Shown here: positions 34,950-43,212 of the stretch, in pieces
Numbering within the stretch: the stretch's first letter is position 1
Layout: the number at the start of each line of letters is the position of its first letter
Assembly (NCBI GenBank): GCA_964494505.1
Contig: CAZBRO010000035.1
Span: 1 to 50,426 of the forward strand
Reading direction: 5' to 3'
From: CAIYRG01 sp964494505
GTDB lineage: Bacteria; Pseudomonadota; Alphaproteobacteria; Micropepsales; Micropepsaceae
DNA: 50,426 bases
Made by a program: the position numbers and the translations under genes
The notes under the pieces: generated by a model
Seen by the model: only the letters and a program-made list of their open reading frames with translations
The model's database searches: none
What the model was told of the DNA's origin: nothing

Positions 34950-35231
34950 ATGGATAGCACGACGCTCATCGCCATTGCTTCGATCGTCACCGCCGGCCTG
35001 ACGATTGCCCTGGGAAGTATCGGACCTGCGCTCGGCGAAGGGCGCGCGGTCGCCACGGCGTTGAGTTCTCTGGCGCAGCAGCCCGATGCCGCAACGACGA
35101 TCACACGCACACTGTTTGTTGGCCTGGCCATGATCGAGTCGATCGCGATCTACTGCTTTGTGGTCTCGATGATTCTCATTTTTGCCAATCCGTTCTGGAA
35201 TTACGTCATCGCGCAAACCGCGGGAAAGTAA
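34950..35231 (+). CDS. atpE: N-ATPase c subunit
   Basis: A 93-aa hairpin of two membrane helices that forms the rotor ring. Helix 1 reads IGPALGEGRAVATALSSLAQ with Glu30 at the place of Gln32 of sodium-type c subunits. The loop is QQPDA. Helix 2 reads LAMIESIAIYCFVVSMIL with the ion-binding Glu63, Ser64 and Tyr68. The extra carboxylate on helix 1 is known from other N-ATPase c subunits, and in Burkholderia it was reported with proton rather than sodium coupling (from memory). The ion used here is not settled by sequence. Confidence 0.95.
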   Translation: MDSTTLIAIASIVTAGLTIALGSIGPALGEGRAVATALSSLAQQPDAATTITRTLFVGLAMIESIAIYCFVVSMILIFANPFWNYVIAQTAGK

Positions 35232-35234
35232 TTC

Positions 35235-36200
35235 ATGCTCATCGATTGGTTCACTGTCGGTGCGCAGGCGCTCAACTTCATCATCCTGGTGTGGTTGCTG
35301 AAGCGCTTTCTTTACAAGCCGATTCTCAACGCCGTCGACGCGCGGGAAAAACGGATTGCCGCGGAACTCGCCGACGCTGACGCAAAAAAAGCCGAAGCGC
35401 AGAAGGAGCGCGATGAGTTCCAGCACAAGAACGCAGAGTTCGACCAGCAGCGTGCCGGGCTCTTGAGCAAGGCGACGGACGAGGCGAAATTCGAACGCGA
35501 GCGGCTCCTCGACGATGCGCGAAAGGCAGCCGATGCCCTGAGCGCCAAGCGGCAGGAGGCACTGCGAAGCGACGCCGACAACCTCAATCAAGCGATCCGT
35601 CGCCGTACCCAGCAGGAAGTATTCGCCATCGCGCGAAAGGCGTTGTCGGACCTTGCCACGGCGAGCCTGGAAGAACGCGTGGGCGAGGTGTTTACGCAAC
35701 GCCTGCGGTCGATGGACGGCAGGGCAAAAGAGGGCCTCGGCGTGGCCCTTAAGGCGGCGTCTGAACCCGCGCTCGTGCGTAGCGCATTTGACCTGCCAGA
35801 GGCGCAACGCGCAGCAATTCAAAAGGCGCTCAACGAAACCTTTTCGGCTGACGTTCACATCCGGTTCGGGACCGCGCCCGACCTGGTCAGCGGAATTGAA
35901 CTCACCGCCCAGGGACAGAAAATAGCTTGGAGCATCGCGGACTATCTCACGTCCCTGGAAAAGGGTGTCGACGAGCTTCTCAAAGAAAAGGACAAACCTG
36001 CTGCGCAAGCGGAGCCCAAACCTGAGGCGAGGGCCGAGGCAAAGCCTGAATCGACGGCCGAACCCAAACGCGAAGCCAAAGCCGAACCCGCGTCTGAAGC
36101 AAAGGCCGGACCGAAGTCCGAACCCAACGTCGCGCCAAAGATAGTCGCCAAAACCGCTTCCCAGCAGGAAGAACTCAAGCCTGCAACAGAGCACGAATGA
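35235..36200 (+). CDS. atpF: N-ATPase b subunit fused to a delta-like domain
   Basis: A 321-aa protein. Residues 1-30 form the membrane anchor (WFTVGAQALNFIILVWLLKR). A long charged coiled coil follows to about 160. Residues about 175-245 (SEPALVRSAFDLPEAQRAAI, then APDLVSGIELTAQGQKIAWS) resemble the C-terminal domain of the F1 delta subunit. The operon has no separate delta gene, so this fusion probably completes the peripheral stalk. The last 70 residues are a low-complexity tail of Glu-Pro-Lys-Ala repeats (AEPKPEARAEAKPESTAEPK...), like those at the ends of atpD and atpA. The stop overlaps atpA (ATGA). Confidence 0.92.
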   Translation: MLIDWFTVGAQALNFIILVWLLKRFLYKPILNAVDAREKRIAAELADADAKKAEAQKERDEFQHKNAEFDQQRAGLLSKATDEAKFERERLLDDARKAADALSAKRQEALRSDADNLNQAIRRRTQQEVFAIARKALSDLATASLEERVGEVFTQRLRSMDGRAKEGLGVALKAASEPALVRSAFDLPEAQRAAIQKALNETFSADVHIRFGTAPDLVSGIELTAQGQKIAWSIADYLTSLEKGVDELLKEKDKPAAQAEPKPEARAEAKPESTAEPKREAKAEPASEAKAGPKSEPNVAPKIVAKTASQQEELKPATEHE

Positions 36201-37918
36201 GTACCGAGCCGGAAACCTTGCAGAGTGTCTTCGACCGCACGTTTGCGGGAATGAGCCAGGCGCGGGAAGCATTCAGGCCGCAACTGACGCCGCGGGAGGT
36301 GGGCACGATCACCAGCATAGCGACCGGCATCGCCAAGGTGTCCGGGCTCCCGGGCGTAGGCTTTGAGGAGCTGGTCAAGTTCCCTGGCGATTTGCTCGGT
36401 ATGGCTTTCAACGTGGACAAGAATGAAATCGGCGTCGTGCTGCTCGGCGCATACTGGCATCTGAACGCCGGCGATGAGGTCGAGCGCACCGGGCGGGTCA
36501 TGGATGTGGTTGTGGGCGAGGGCCTGCTGGGGCGCGTCATCGACCCGCTCGGCCGGCCACTCGATGGCAACGGGCCGGTGGCCGGCAGCGAGCGCCGGCC
36601 CATCGAGCGCACGGCACCGCACATCATGGATCGCGCCCCGGTCACGGTCCCTCTCCAGACCGGCCTGAAAGTCATCGATGCGCTCATTCCGGTCGGGCGC
36701 GGCCAGCGCGAGTTGATTCTCGGCGACCGTCAGACAGGCAAGACCTCAATCGCGATCGACACCATCCTCAACCAACGCGGCCAGAATGTGCTCTGCGTTT
36801 ATTGTGCCATCGGTCAGCGCGCGTCCGCCGTGGCAAAGGCCGTGGCAACGTTACGGGAAAAAGGCGCGATGGATCACACCGTTCTTGTCGTGACCGAAGG
36901 CAACGACCCACCGGGTCTTGCTTTCATCGCCCCCTACGCCGCGACCAGCATCGCGGAGTATTTCATGGAGCAAGGGCGCGACGTGCTGGTGGTTTACGAC
37001 GACCTCACGCATCATGCGCGCGCCTATCGCGAGCTGTCTCTGCTGCTGCGTCGCCCGCCCGGCCGCGAAGCTTTTCCGGGTGACATCTTTTACATTCACG
37101 CGCGGTTGCTCGAACGCGCGACGCACTTGCGCAAGGAACTTGGCGGCGGCTCGCTCACAGCGCTGCCGATCATCGAAACCGAAGCGCAGAACATTTCCGC
37201 CTACATTCCGACCAACCTGATCTCCATCACGGACGGCCAGATTTATCTTTCGCCCTCGCTGTTCGAATTGGGAGTGCTGCCTGCCGTCGATGTCGGCAAA
37301 TCCGTTTCGCGCGTTGGCGGCAAGGCACAACGCGCGGCCTACCGGGCCGTGGCGGGCGACCTCAAACTCGCCTACGCGCAGTTCGAGGAGCTTGAGACTT
37401 TCGCCCGGTTCGGTGCCCGGCTGGATGAAAGCACCCGCAAGATCATTGAGCACGGACGGCGCATTCGTGCCTGCCTCAAACAGGGGGAAGGCGCTCCGGT
37501 GTCCGTACCCGCACAAATCGCCGTCTTGTTGGCGTTAACCGCGGGACTCTTCGATCCCGTAGTCCCTGACCAGATGCTTGACGCGGAGCACGCCGTCCAA
37601 AAGGCGGCCGCGAACATCCCGGCAAAGGTGTGTGCGCGGTTTGAAAGTGCGGACAAGCTGAGCGATGAGGATCGCAATACCATCATTGAAATCGCCCGCC
37701 AGGCGCTCGCTCCTTTCCAACCAAAGCCCGCAGCGAAAGCCGAATCCACCCCGAAGCCGCAAGTCAAAGACGCCCAAAACTCTGAACCTGTCTCTAAGGC
37801 GAGAACCAAACCGGAGTCCAAGCCCGAATCTGAACCCACAGGAAAGGCCGCACCTGGTCGCGAGTCCAAGCCGAACGCTCCAACGAAGCCCACGGCGGCG
37901 GCTAAGGAGGCGTCATGA
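36197..37918 (+). CDS. atpA: N-ATPase alpha subunit
   Basis: A 573-aa protein, about 60 residues longer than usual. It binds nucleotide but is non-catalytic. The P-loop is GDRQTGKTS near 177, and the signature is PTNLISITDGQIYLSPSLFE with PAVDVGKSVSRVGGKAQ. The core ends near residue 510 (ALAPFQPK). It is followed by a Lys/Pro/Glu/Ala-rich tail (PAAKAESTPKPQVKDAQNSE...) with no match to standard alpha subunits. ATG 36197 overlaps the atpF stop, and the end overlaps atpG (ATGA). Confidence 0.95.
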   Translation: MSTEPETLQSVFDRTFAGMSQAREAFRPQLTPREVGTITSIATGIAKVSGLPGVGFEELVKFPGDLLGMAFNVDKNEIGVVLLGAYWHLNAGDEVERTGRVMDVVVGEGLLGRVIDPLGRPLDGNGPVAGSERRPIERTAPHIMDRAPVTVPLQTGLKVIDALIPVGRGQRELILGDRQTGKTSIAIDTILNQRGQNVLCVYCAIGQRASAVAKAVATLREKGAMDHTVLVVTEGNDPPGLAFIAPYAATSIAEYFMEQGRDVLVVYDDLTHHARAYRELSLLLRRPPGREAFPGDIFYIHARLLERATHLRKELGGGSLTALPIIETEAQNISAYIPTNLISITDGQIYLSPSLFELGVLPAVDVGKSVSRVGGKAQRAAYRAVAGDLKLAYAQFEELETFARFGARLDESTRKIIEHGRRIRACLKQGEGAPVSVPAQIAVLLALTAGLFDPVVPDQMLDAEHAVQKAAANIPAKVCARFESADKLSDEDRNTIIEIARQALAPFQPKPAAKAESTPKPQVKDAQNSEPVSKARTKPESKPESEPTGKAAPGRESKPNAPTKPTAAAKEAS

Positions 37919-38805
37919 GCGACACCACCGAAAGCTTGCGCCGAAAGATCAGCAGCGCCGGCGATCTCCAATCCGTTGTCCGCACGATGAAAGCCTTGGC
38001 CGCATCGAGCATCGGTCAATACGAGAAATCGGTACGCGCGTTGAGCGACTATTATCGGACCGTAGAACTGGGGCTGGGCGCGTGTTTTCGAGAAAACGAG
38101 CCGGCAGCCGCGACGGTGAAACCGAAAGCACCAACATATGCGGGCGCGATCACCGCGATCGTTTTCGGGTCCGATCAGGGACTGGTGGGGCAGTTTAACG
38201 ACGTTATAGCAGATTATGCGATCAAGACCCTCGCGGCACTGCGCGGCAAAGCCCGGGTCTGGGCCGTTGGCGAGCGCGTTCATGCGCGTCTGGCGGATGC
38301 GGGCCTCTCGCTCGCCGGACTCTTCACGGTGCCGAACTCCGTTCAGGCCATCACCCCGCTGGTCGGGCAGATTCAAATTGAAAGCGAAGCGCATCGGGAC
38401 GACGGCGAGAATGTGTCGCTATGGGTGTTCCATAACAGGCCGCAGTCCGGCGCGCTGTACGAACCGGTTAGCCAACGGCTGTTGCCGCTCGATGCGCAGT
38501 GGCAGCAAGGTCTGGCCAAAGTCCGCTGGCCCACCGCCGATTTGCCCGAGGTCATGGGCGCGGGCACCGCGACTCTGCGTGCACTTATCCGCGAATATCT
38601 TTTCATCTCGCTTTTCCGGGCCTGCGCCGAATCGCTGGCGAGTGAGAACGCGAGCCGCCTGGCGGCAATGCAACGCGCCGATAAGAACATCAACGACCTG
38701 TTGGAAGAGCTTCATGGCTCCTTCCACCAGTTGCGCCAGAGCGGCATCGACGAAGAGCTTTTCGATGTGATCTCCGGCTTTGAGGCGTTGACCGGATCGC
38801 GGTAG
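37915..38805 (+). CDS. atpG: N-ATPase gamma subunit
   Basis: A 296-aa protein. N- and C-terminal helices form the central shaft: LRRKISSAGDLQSVVRTMKA LAASS near the start, and SENASRLAAMQRADKNINDL near the end, as in all gamma subunits. The middle domain contains IVFGSDQGLVGQFND, equivalent to the GLCG-type motif. It is the last gene of the operon; I see no clear terminator after it. The start ATG 37915 overlaps atpA by 4 nt. Confidence 0.94.
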   Translation: MSDTTESLRRKISSAGDLQSVVRTMKALAASSIGQYEKSVRALSDYYRTVELGLGACFRENEPAAATVKPKAPTYAGAITAIVFGSDQGLVGQFNDVIADYAIKTLAALRGKARVWAVGERVHARLADAGLSLAGLFTVPNSVQAITPLVGQIQIESEAHRDDGENVSLWVFHNRPQSGALYEPVSQRLLPLDAQWQQGLAKVRWPTADLPEVMGAGTATLRALIREYLFISLFRACAESLASENASRLAAMQRADKNINDLLEELHGSFHQLRQSGIDEELFDVISGFEALTGSR

Positions 38806-38826
38806 CAACTACCCGAAAGGACGGAA

Positions 38827-39102
38827 ATGAAAATACATACCAAGGACGTTCACGTGGTCCCACAAATCAAAATCAGCGGCAGGGCGGCCCGCGCCATAGT
38901 CAACTTTACCTATGGCAAAACAATGGTGAGTAACGCGCTTTTGGGGATGTTCAGAGCCCGTCGTCAATCCTCCCCGTGTGCTCAAACGCCGCTCATCCCA
39001 AGGCCAAACTGGACTCGCGTCTCGACCGCCCCAACGGAATGCAGTCTGCGGTACTGTCCTAACTTCAAACCTCTGAATACCAAATTGCCGCTACGATGCT
39101 GA
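38827..39102 (+). CDS. possible small protein after atpG
   Basis: A reading frame of 91 codons with AAAGGACGGAA before the ATG, 21 nt after atpG. The first 45 residues (MKIHTKDVHVVPQIKISGRA...) look protein-like; the rest is Pro/Arg/Ser-rich and may be out-of-frame sequence. It could be the start of a decayed gene. It overlaps the end of the minus-strand gene that follows. I do not recognise it. Confidence 0.25.
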   Translation: MKIHTKDVHVVPQIKISGRAARAIVNFTYGKTMVSNALLGMFRARRQSSPCAQTPLIPRPNWTRVSTAPTECSLRYCPNFKPLNTKLPLRC

Positions 39103-39253
39103 AATAGCTGTCATCCTTGGGGTTCTCGAGGGCACTGCTCATTGTGATCTCTGATCGGGACACGCGGATTTTTTCCCCTTGCGCAGCCAACCATGCGTTT
39201 ACGGCCCCTTCCACATCTTCCGCATACTTCGCTGTAAATAGCTTGAGTTTCAT
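39065..39253 (-). CDS. small conserved-looking hypothetical protein
   Basis: A 62-aa protein beginning MKLKLFTAKYAEDVEGAVNA and ending FSIVAAIWYSEV. AAGGAC stands 6 nt before the ATG at 39253, which decides the start. The layout (strand, helix, then SRSEITMSSALEN, then a final strand) suggests a small alpha-beta fold like other short cytoplasmic proteins of about 60 residues. There is no signal or membrane segment. The function is unknown. Confidence 0.6.
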   Translation of the reverse strand: MKLKLFTAKYAEDVEGAVNAWLAAQGEKIRVSRSEITMSSALENPKDDSYFSIVAAIWYSEV

Positions 39254-39784
39254 CGGTTCGTCCTTCCGGCCAAGTCTCCTGTATCTGCAGCCTATCAGAA
39301 CGCCCACAGACGAGCATACCTGTAATCATCGATACCGCGGCGCCGAAATGTTAGGACCAAGTGGCCATGGCCTCCTGCCTCCCCGCCACAGACATCTTCG
39401 TAATCTTCCTGGATTGAGGGACGCCTGACCAATCGATGAGCTTCGTGCCGATTCCATAAGGTGCACGCAAGGCGTCTTGCTTTTGTAGGGTTCTCGGCGG
39501 GATTGCGGGCCTTTCTGCGATCTTTTCCGTTGGTTGCAACTGGAGAGACGCACATAGACGCCGCTGAAGCTCGCGCTATTGCTAAGCGGATATTGACGAG
39601 AACGATCATCGACTGCTGCTATTGAGAACCATACAGTCCATTCATCTAACGTGTCGTATAGCGCCTCGCCACAAACCGACGTGGCCTGCCAGCATCCCAG
39701 CCTAATTATCGGTCGCGAAACTCGGCTGAGCGCGTATTGCATTTAACTGGTTTGCGACAATCATCGTCGTCTTTTACGAGCGCG
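39254..39784. other. gap with no supported gene
   Basis: Reading frames of 60-140 codons on the minus strand have skewed composition and no recognisable product or ribosome binding site. I see no RNA gene or repeat. Confidence 0.45.
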
Positions 39785-40261
39785 CTATGCGCGCCAATCC
39801 GATCCCAGCCGGCGCCAGAGGACGTAATCCAGCGAAACTTTACCAGGACCGCGGCATAGCAGCACCAGCAACATGGCCGCCCATTGAATGTGGGTCGGCC
39901 AAGCTTCCGGATAGACGAAAATCTCGATCACCGTTGTCATGCCGAGAAGAGCAACCGCGGCCGGACGGGTCAGGAAGCCGCACACCAACAGAAAGGGCGT
40001 CGAAAGTTCAATGGACGCCGCCATGTAGGCCGCGAGTTCGGGTGGCAGGACTGGAAGTCTATATTCATCCGTAAATAGCTGGAGCGTCGTGTCCCAACTC
40101 GCAAGTTTTGTCGTGCCGGAATTCCAGAACACGGTCGCCACTGCAAACCGCAAAGACAGCGCGAGGAAAGAATAAGGAACGGTTTCCAGCAGCGCGCGCA
40201 AGCGCGCAAAAGCGTAAATCACAGAGGAACCTGAGGAAGCAGACGCGGATAGATGGCTCAT
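39785..40261 (-). CDS. bufD: DoxX-family membrane protein of the bufferin operon
   Basis: A 158-aa protein with four probable membrane helices, starting near SFLALSLRFAVATVFWNSGT, then LAAYMAASIELSTPFLLVCG, AVALLGMTTVIEIFVYPEAW and AAMLLVLLCRGPG. The F..G..KL..W pattern in helix 1 and the PGK...D ending are typical of DoxX. ATG 40261 overlaps the bufC stop (ATGA). In Caulobacter a DoxX-like protein closes the buf operon. Its role is not firmly known; a redox or maturation function is usually assumed. Confidence 0.85.
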   Translation of the reverse strand: MSHLSASASSGSSVIYAFARLRALLETVPYSFLALSLRFAVATVFWNSGTTKLASWDTTLQLFTDEYRLPVLPPELAAYMAASIELSTPFLLVCGFLTRPAAVALLGMTTVIEIFVYPEAWPTHIQWAAMLLVLLCRGPGKVSLDYVLWRRLGSDWRA

Positions 40262-41058
40262 GAGAAGTTCTCCAAAGGAGCGGATAGACGATCCTCAGTC
40301 AGGCGAAATCCGATGAACCGACCGGCCGCCAGATGCTGAGCCAGAAGGAAAAACACGTTGTCGCCCGCGTTCGCTGCGATAGAATTCGCGAGCGTCTCGC
40401 CGGCGCAGAGGGAGGCGGCAAAGCGCCATTCGACTTCGGTAAGCGGCGACACCTCAACGCCGTTTGCCGTGCGTTCGACCAGCAGCCATTCAGGTCCGGT
40501 GGAAAGATCGATGGTGCTCAGCGCGGAATCGTCCTCGGCGAGCACGGCCCGCCAGATTGCTTCCGCGGGATGATCTAGGCGCGGGAGCCCGATCGAAGGA
40601 TGGGGCATGAGGATCAGCCGATCGAGAGGAACTTTTGCGATGCTTGCAAGCGTATCCGCGTCCAGGGAGTTCAGGTCCTCGGCATGGAGCGCGACATTCA
40701 CGGCCCATTCCAGCCTCCCGACATCGGCGAGATAGGGGAGAGACGCGGCCGGTGGGAACTTCCTCAGGAAATCTGGAAACCCCGCACCATAGGAGTTCAA
40801 ATACGCGCTTTGCGGCGGATAGCCGTCGATGAAGCATTGCGCGGCACCATCGAAGAATTGCTCGCCGACCAGACGACGCACGGCCGGATAGGAAATGCGC
40901 AGGGCAGCGGTCAGGCTCGAAACGAACGTGTTGCGATAGACGTCCAAGCGCTCGGCGGCGGATAGCGCATCGCCTCGAATCTGTTTGGTCGCTTCATCCT
41001 GTTCGCGCAGGGCGACGGCACGAAACATCGCGCGCTGGGTATCAAGCAGCGTGGGCAT
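40258..41058 (-). CDS. bufC: BufC-like protein (DUF2063)
   Basis: A 266-aa protein. The N-terminal DUF2063 domain shows AAERLDVYRNTFVSSLTAAL, ISYPAVRRLVGEQFFDGAAQ and PYLADVGRLEWAVNVALHAE. In peptide-modification clusters this family partners DUF692 enzymes, probably by binding the precursor peptide. It overlaps bufB by 17 nt and bufD by 4 nt, so the four genes form one operon. Confidence 0.9.
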   Translation of the reverse strand: MPTLLDTQRAMFRAVALREQDEATKQIRGDALSAAERLDVYRNTFVSSLTAALRISYPAVRRLVGEQFFDGAAQCFIDGYPPQSAYLNSYGAGFPDFLRKFPPAASLPYLADVGRLEWAVNVALHAEDLNSLDADTLASIAKVPLDRLILMPHPSIGLPRLDHPAEAIWRAVLAEDDSALSTIDLSTGPEWLLVERTANGVEVSPLTEVEWRFAASLCAGETLANSIAANAGDNVFFLLAQHLAAGRFIGFRLTEDRLSAPLENFS

Positions 41059-41944
41059 CGGCGTGTTCCCCCTGCATGTATGTCATGGTGCGCTCGGCTT
41101 GGGATGCTTCATCGAGCAAAACCTCGAATGCGGGGATATTCGTGTCCCATTCGATCAACGTGGGCACTGGCCCGAACCGCGCCAGCGCTTCGCGGTAGAG
41201 CGCCCAGACTTCCGGGCCCACCCGCGAGCCGTGATCGTCGATGCGGAGCGTGCAGCCGCCGATCTCCTTGACGGTATGCCCTGCCAGATGGATTTCACCG
41301 ATTGCGTCCTTGGGTAGCGCGGCAAGATAAGCCGATGCGTCCCAGCCGTGATTGCAGGCGCTGACATAGATATTGTTCACATCGCACAGAATCCCGCACC
41401 CCGTCCGCCCGGCCACGGCAGAAACGAATTCCCATTCCGGAATCGTGGAGTGCTTGAACTGGAGATAGGAGGACGGATTCTCGACCAGCAACCGGCGGCC
41501 TAGAACGTCCTGTACCTGGTCAACATGCCGGCAGACGACGTCCAGAGCCTCTTCGGTCATCGGCAGCGGAAGCAGATCGGCAAGATAGGCGCCGCCCACC
41601 ACGCTCCAGGACAGATGCTCGGAGATGAGGCCGGGCTCGACGCGGGTAACTACGTCACGAACACGGCTGAGGTGCGGTCCTTCGATGGCCTCAGCACTCC
41701 CTAATGACAGGCCTACCCCGTGCAGCGAAATCGGGTAATCATGGCGAATGGCATCGAGATAACGGAGCGGCATACCACCGCCCATGTAATTTTCGGTATG
41801 CACCTCGAACCACGCAATGTCGGGTCGTGTTTCTGTGACGATGCGGTGATGCGGGAAGCGCAGCCCGATTCCGGCATGGGCGGGAATCGAGCCACGCTCC
41901 GCTTGCTGCGCGGCAGGCCAGGGAGGAATGGATGGCCGCGCCAT
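41042..41944 (-). CDS. bufB: BufB-like multinuclear iron oxidase (DUF692)
   Basis: A 300-aa TIM-barrel enzyme of the DUF692/MNIO family, related to MbnB. Metal-ligand segments: WFEVHTENYMGGG, ISLHGVGLSLGS, ISEHLSWS, LLVENPSSYLQ, CGILCDVNNIYVSACNHGWD, GEIHLAGHT, DDHGSRVGPEVW and LIEWDTNIP. It should oxidise cysteines of the precursor BufA, forming thiooxazole-type groups that bind copper. ATG 41944 stands 4 nt after the bufA stop. A longer frame to 42190 is only the shadow of bufA. Confidence 0.93.
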   Translation of the reverse strand: MARPSIPPWPAAQQAERGSIPAHAGIGLRFPHHRIVTETRPDIAWFEVHTENYMGGGMPLRYLDAIRHDYPISLHGVGLSLGSAEAIEGPHLSRVRDVVTRVEPGLISEHLSWSVVGGAYLADLLPLPMTEEALDVVCRHVDQVQDVLGRRLLVENPSSYLQFKHSTIPEWEFVSAVAGRTGCGILCDVNNIYVSACNHGWDASAYLAALPKDAIGEIHLAGHTVKEIGGCTLRIDDHGSRVGPEVWALYREALARFGPVPTLIEWDTNIPAFEVLLDEASQAERTMTYMQGEHADAHAA

Positions 41945-41948
41945 TGGA

Positions 41949-42242
41949 TCAGGACGCCGTGGTCTTGCCGCCCTGGATTTTGCCGCAGACTCCGGCCGGA
42001 AGCATGACGAAGGATTTGGTATCGCGCGCCTGGGTGGCCTGGCCGGCGCAGGAATGCGCGCCTTCCGCGCAATCGTTCTTCGCGGCGGCGTTAATGCCGT
42101 AGCACTTCTCGAGATGCTGGGCGGCCATTTTCGCCATGTTGTCTTTGACGATTTGCGGCATCTCCGCGGCACCGGCGCTCTGCATGGCAAGCGCGAGCCC
42201 GACGGCGGCGGAAAGAGTGGTGAGGGCAGAAATGCGGTTCAT
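41949..42242 (-). CDS. bufA1: bufferin precursor BufA1 (DUF2282)
   Basis: A 97-aa secreted protein: a signal peptide (MNRISALTTLSAAVGLALAM...AGAA), then the DUF2282 core with four cysteines C47, C58, C65 and C86 (EKCYGINAAAKNDCAEGAHS and LPAGVCGKIQGG). Bufferins are ribosomally made, DUF692-modified periplasmic peptides that sequester copper. AGGAGA precedes the ATG at 42242. It is the first gene of the operon, behind a predicted sigma-F promoter (42290-42315). Confidence 0.93.
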   Translation of the reverse strand: MNRISALTTLSAAVGLALAMQSAGAAEMPQIVKDNMAKMAAQHLEKCYGINAAAKNDCAEGAHSCAGQATQARDTKSFVMLPAGVCGKIQGGKTTAS

Positions 42243-42289
42243 GATGGGGTTCTCCTGTTCGCGTCCTGCTTAGGACTGACGGAAGAGAG

Positions 42290-42315
42290 TTCGGCGGGGA
42301 CCCGGGGAAGGTTAC
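42290..42315 (-). promoter_or_regulatory. predicted sigma-F promoter of the bufferin operon
   Basis: On the minus strand the sequence reads GTAACC, 16 nt, CGAA, which is the sigma-F consensus I recall from Caulobacter crescentus, at the exact spacing. It lies 48 bp upstream of bufA1. The sigF-like gene is divergent from it. Confidence 0.78.
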
Positions 42316-42570
42316 TGGCCGAGGATGATTATTGCCGGCCCCTGAGCCTGGGCCCCGGGGGAGGGCTACGGCCACGGCTCAACACCGAGCAGCGATGCAC
42401 GCGGCAAAACGAATTCTCGCGAAGATCGCCGGCATTGCGTCGTCCGGATCGCTCGCGATACTCACGGCAAATGTTCGGGCTTCCGGCAGCCGCGGTGACA
42501 GGCCGATGCAAATAAATGTTCGATCGGCGTCGCAGGCTTCGTCTTGCGTCGTGTAAGGTCACTGCGCAGA

Positions 42571-43212
42571 ATGACGGCGATGAACCGATCATTCCCGATC
42601 GCAGGTTTGGCTGAAACCGTGAGCGTGATCGCCGAACCGGGTGAAGCCCGTGCAGAGGAGCAAGACCACGCTTGGGCGCGGCTGATGCGCCTTGCTCAGG
42701 ATGGCGACCACGCGGCATACCGGCGCCTCCTCACCGAGATTACGCCCTATTTGCGGGGCCTTGCCGCGCGGCAGCACCGCGACAGGCGCGACGTCGAAGA
42801 TACCGTTCAGGATATACTGCTGACGGTTCATTCCATCCGCCACACCTACGATCCCGAGCGGCCCTTCAAACCGTGGCTGGTCGCGATCGGGCGGCGGCGG
42901 ATCATCGATCGCATCAGGGTGTACAGCCGGACCCGGCTCCGCGAAACGGAATTGTTGGCCGAGCATGAAACCTTTTCAGCCGACGAAACGAACACTTATC
43001 AGGCGCAGTCCGACCGGCGGCTTCTCCGCGAGGCCATGGAGAGCTTGCCCGAGGGCCAACGCGAAGCGATCAGGCTGCTGAAGATGGAGGAAAAGTCGTT
43101 GAAGGAGGCCTCGGCCGCGACGGGAATGTCCATCACGGCGCTGAAGGTATCGACGCACCGGGCGATGAAGAATTTGCGCAAGATACTGGATCGAAGGAGT
43201 GAGGACGCGTGA
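42571..43212 (+). CDS. sigF: ECF sigma factor, SigF-like
   Basis: A protein of about 213 aa with sigma-70 region 2 (RLMRLAQDGDHAAYRRLLTE, DRRDVEDTVQDILLTVHSIR, PFKPWLVAIGRRRIIDRIRV) and region 4 (LPEGQREAIRLLKMEEKSLK, EASAATGMSITALKVSTHRA). This is the ECF group whose anti-sigma factor is the membrane protein NrsF. ATG 42571 is chosen; ATG 42580 is close behind. The stop overlaps nrsF (GTGA). In Caulobacter this factor responds to heavy metals and controls buf operons, which fits the divergent operon here. Confidence 0.93.
   Translation: MTAMNRSFPIAGLAETVSVIAEPGEARAEEQDHAWARLMRLAQDGDHAAYRRLLTEITPYLRGLAARQHRDRRDVEDTVQDILLTVHSIRHTYDPERPFKPWLVAIGRRRIIDRIRVYSRTRLRETELLAEHETFSADETNTYQAQSDRRLLREAMESLPEGQREAIRLLKMEEKSLKEASAATGMSITALKVSTHRAMKNLRKILDRRSEDA

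Noticed and set aside
31704..38394. Long minus-strand frames opposite the atp operon (31704-32912, 34920-36272, 37372-38394)
   Set aside because: Antisense shadows of atpD, atpF and atpA/atpG, whose families are certain; composition is that of complementary strands.
39326..39742. 138-codon minus-strand frame
   Set aside because: Serine/arginine-skewed, no family likeness, no ribosome binding site; probably non-coding.
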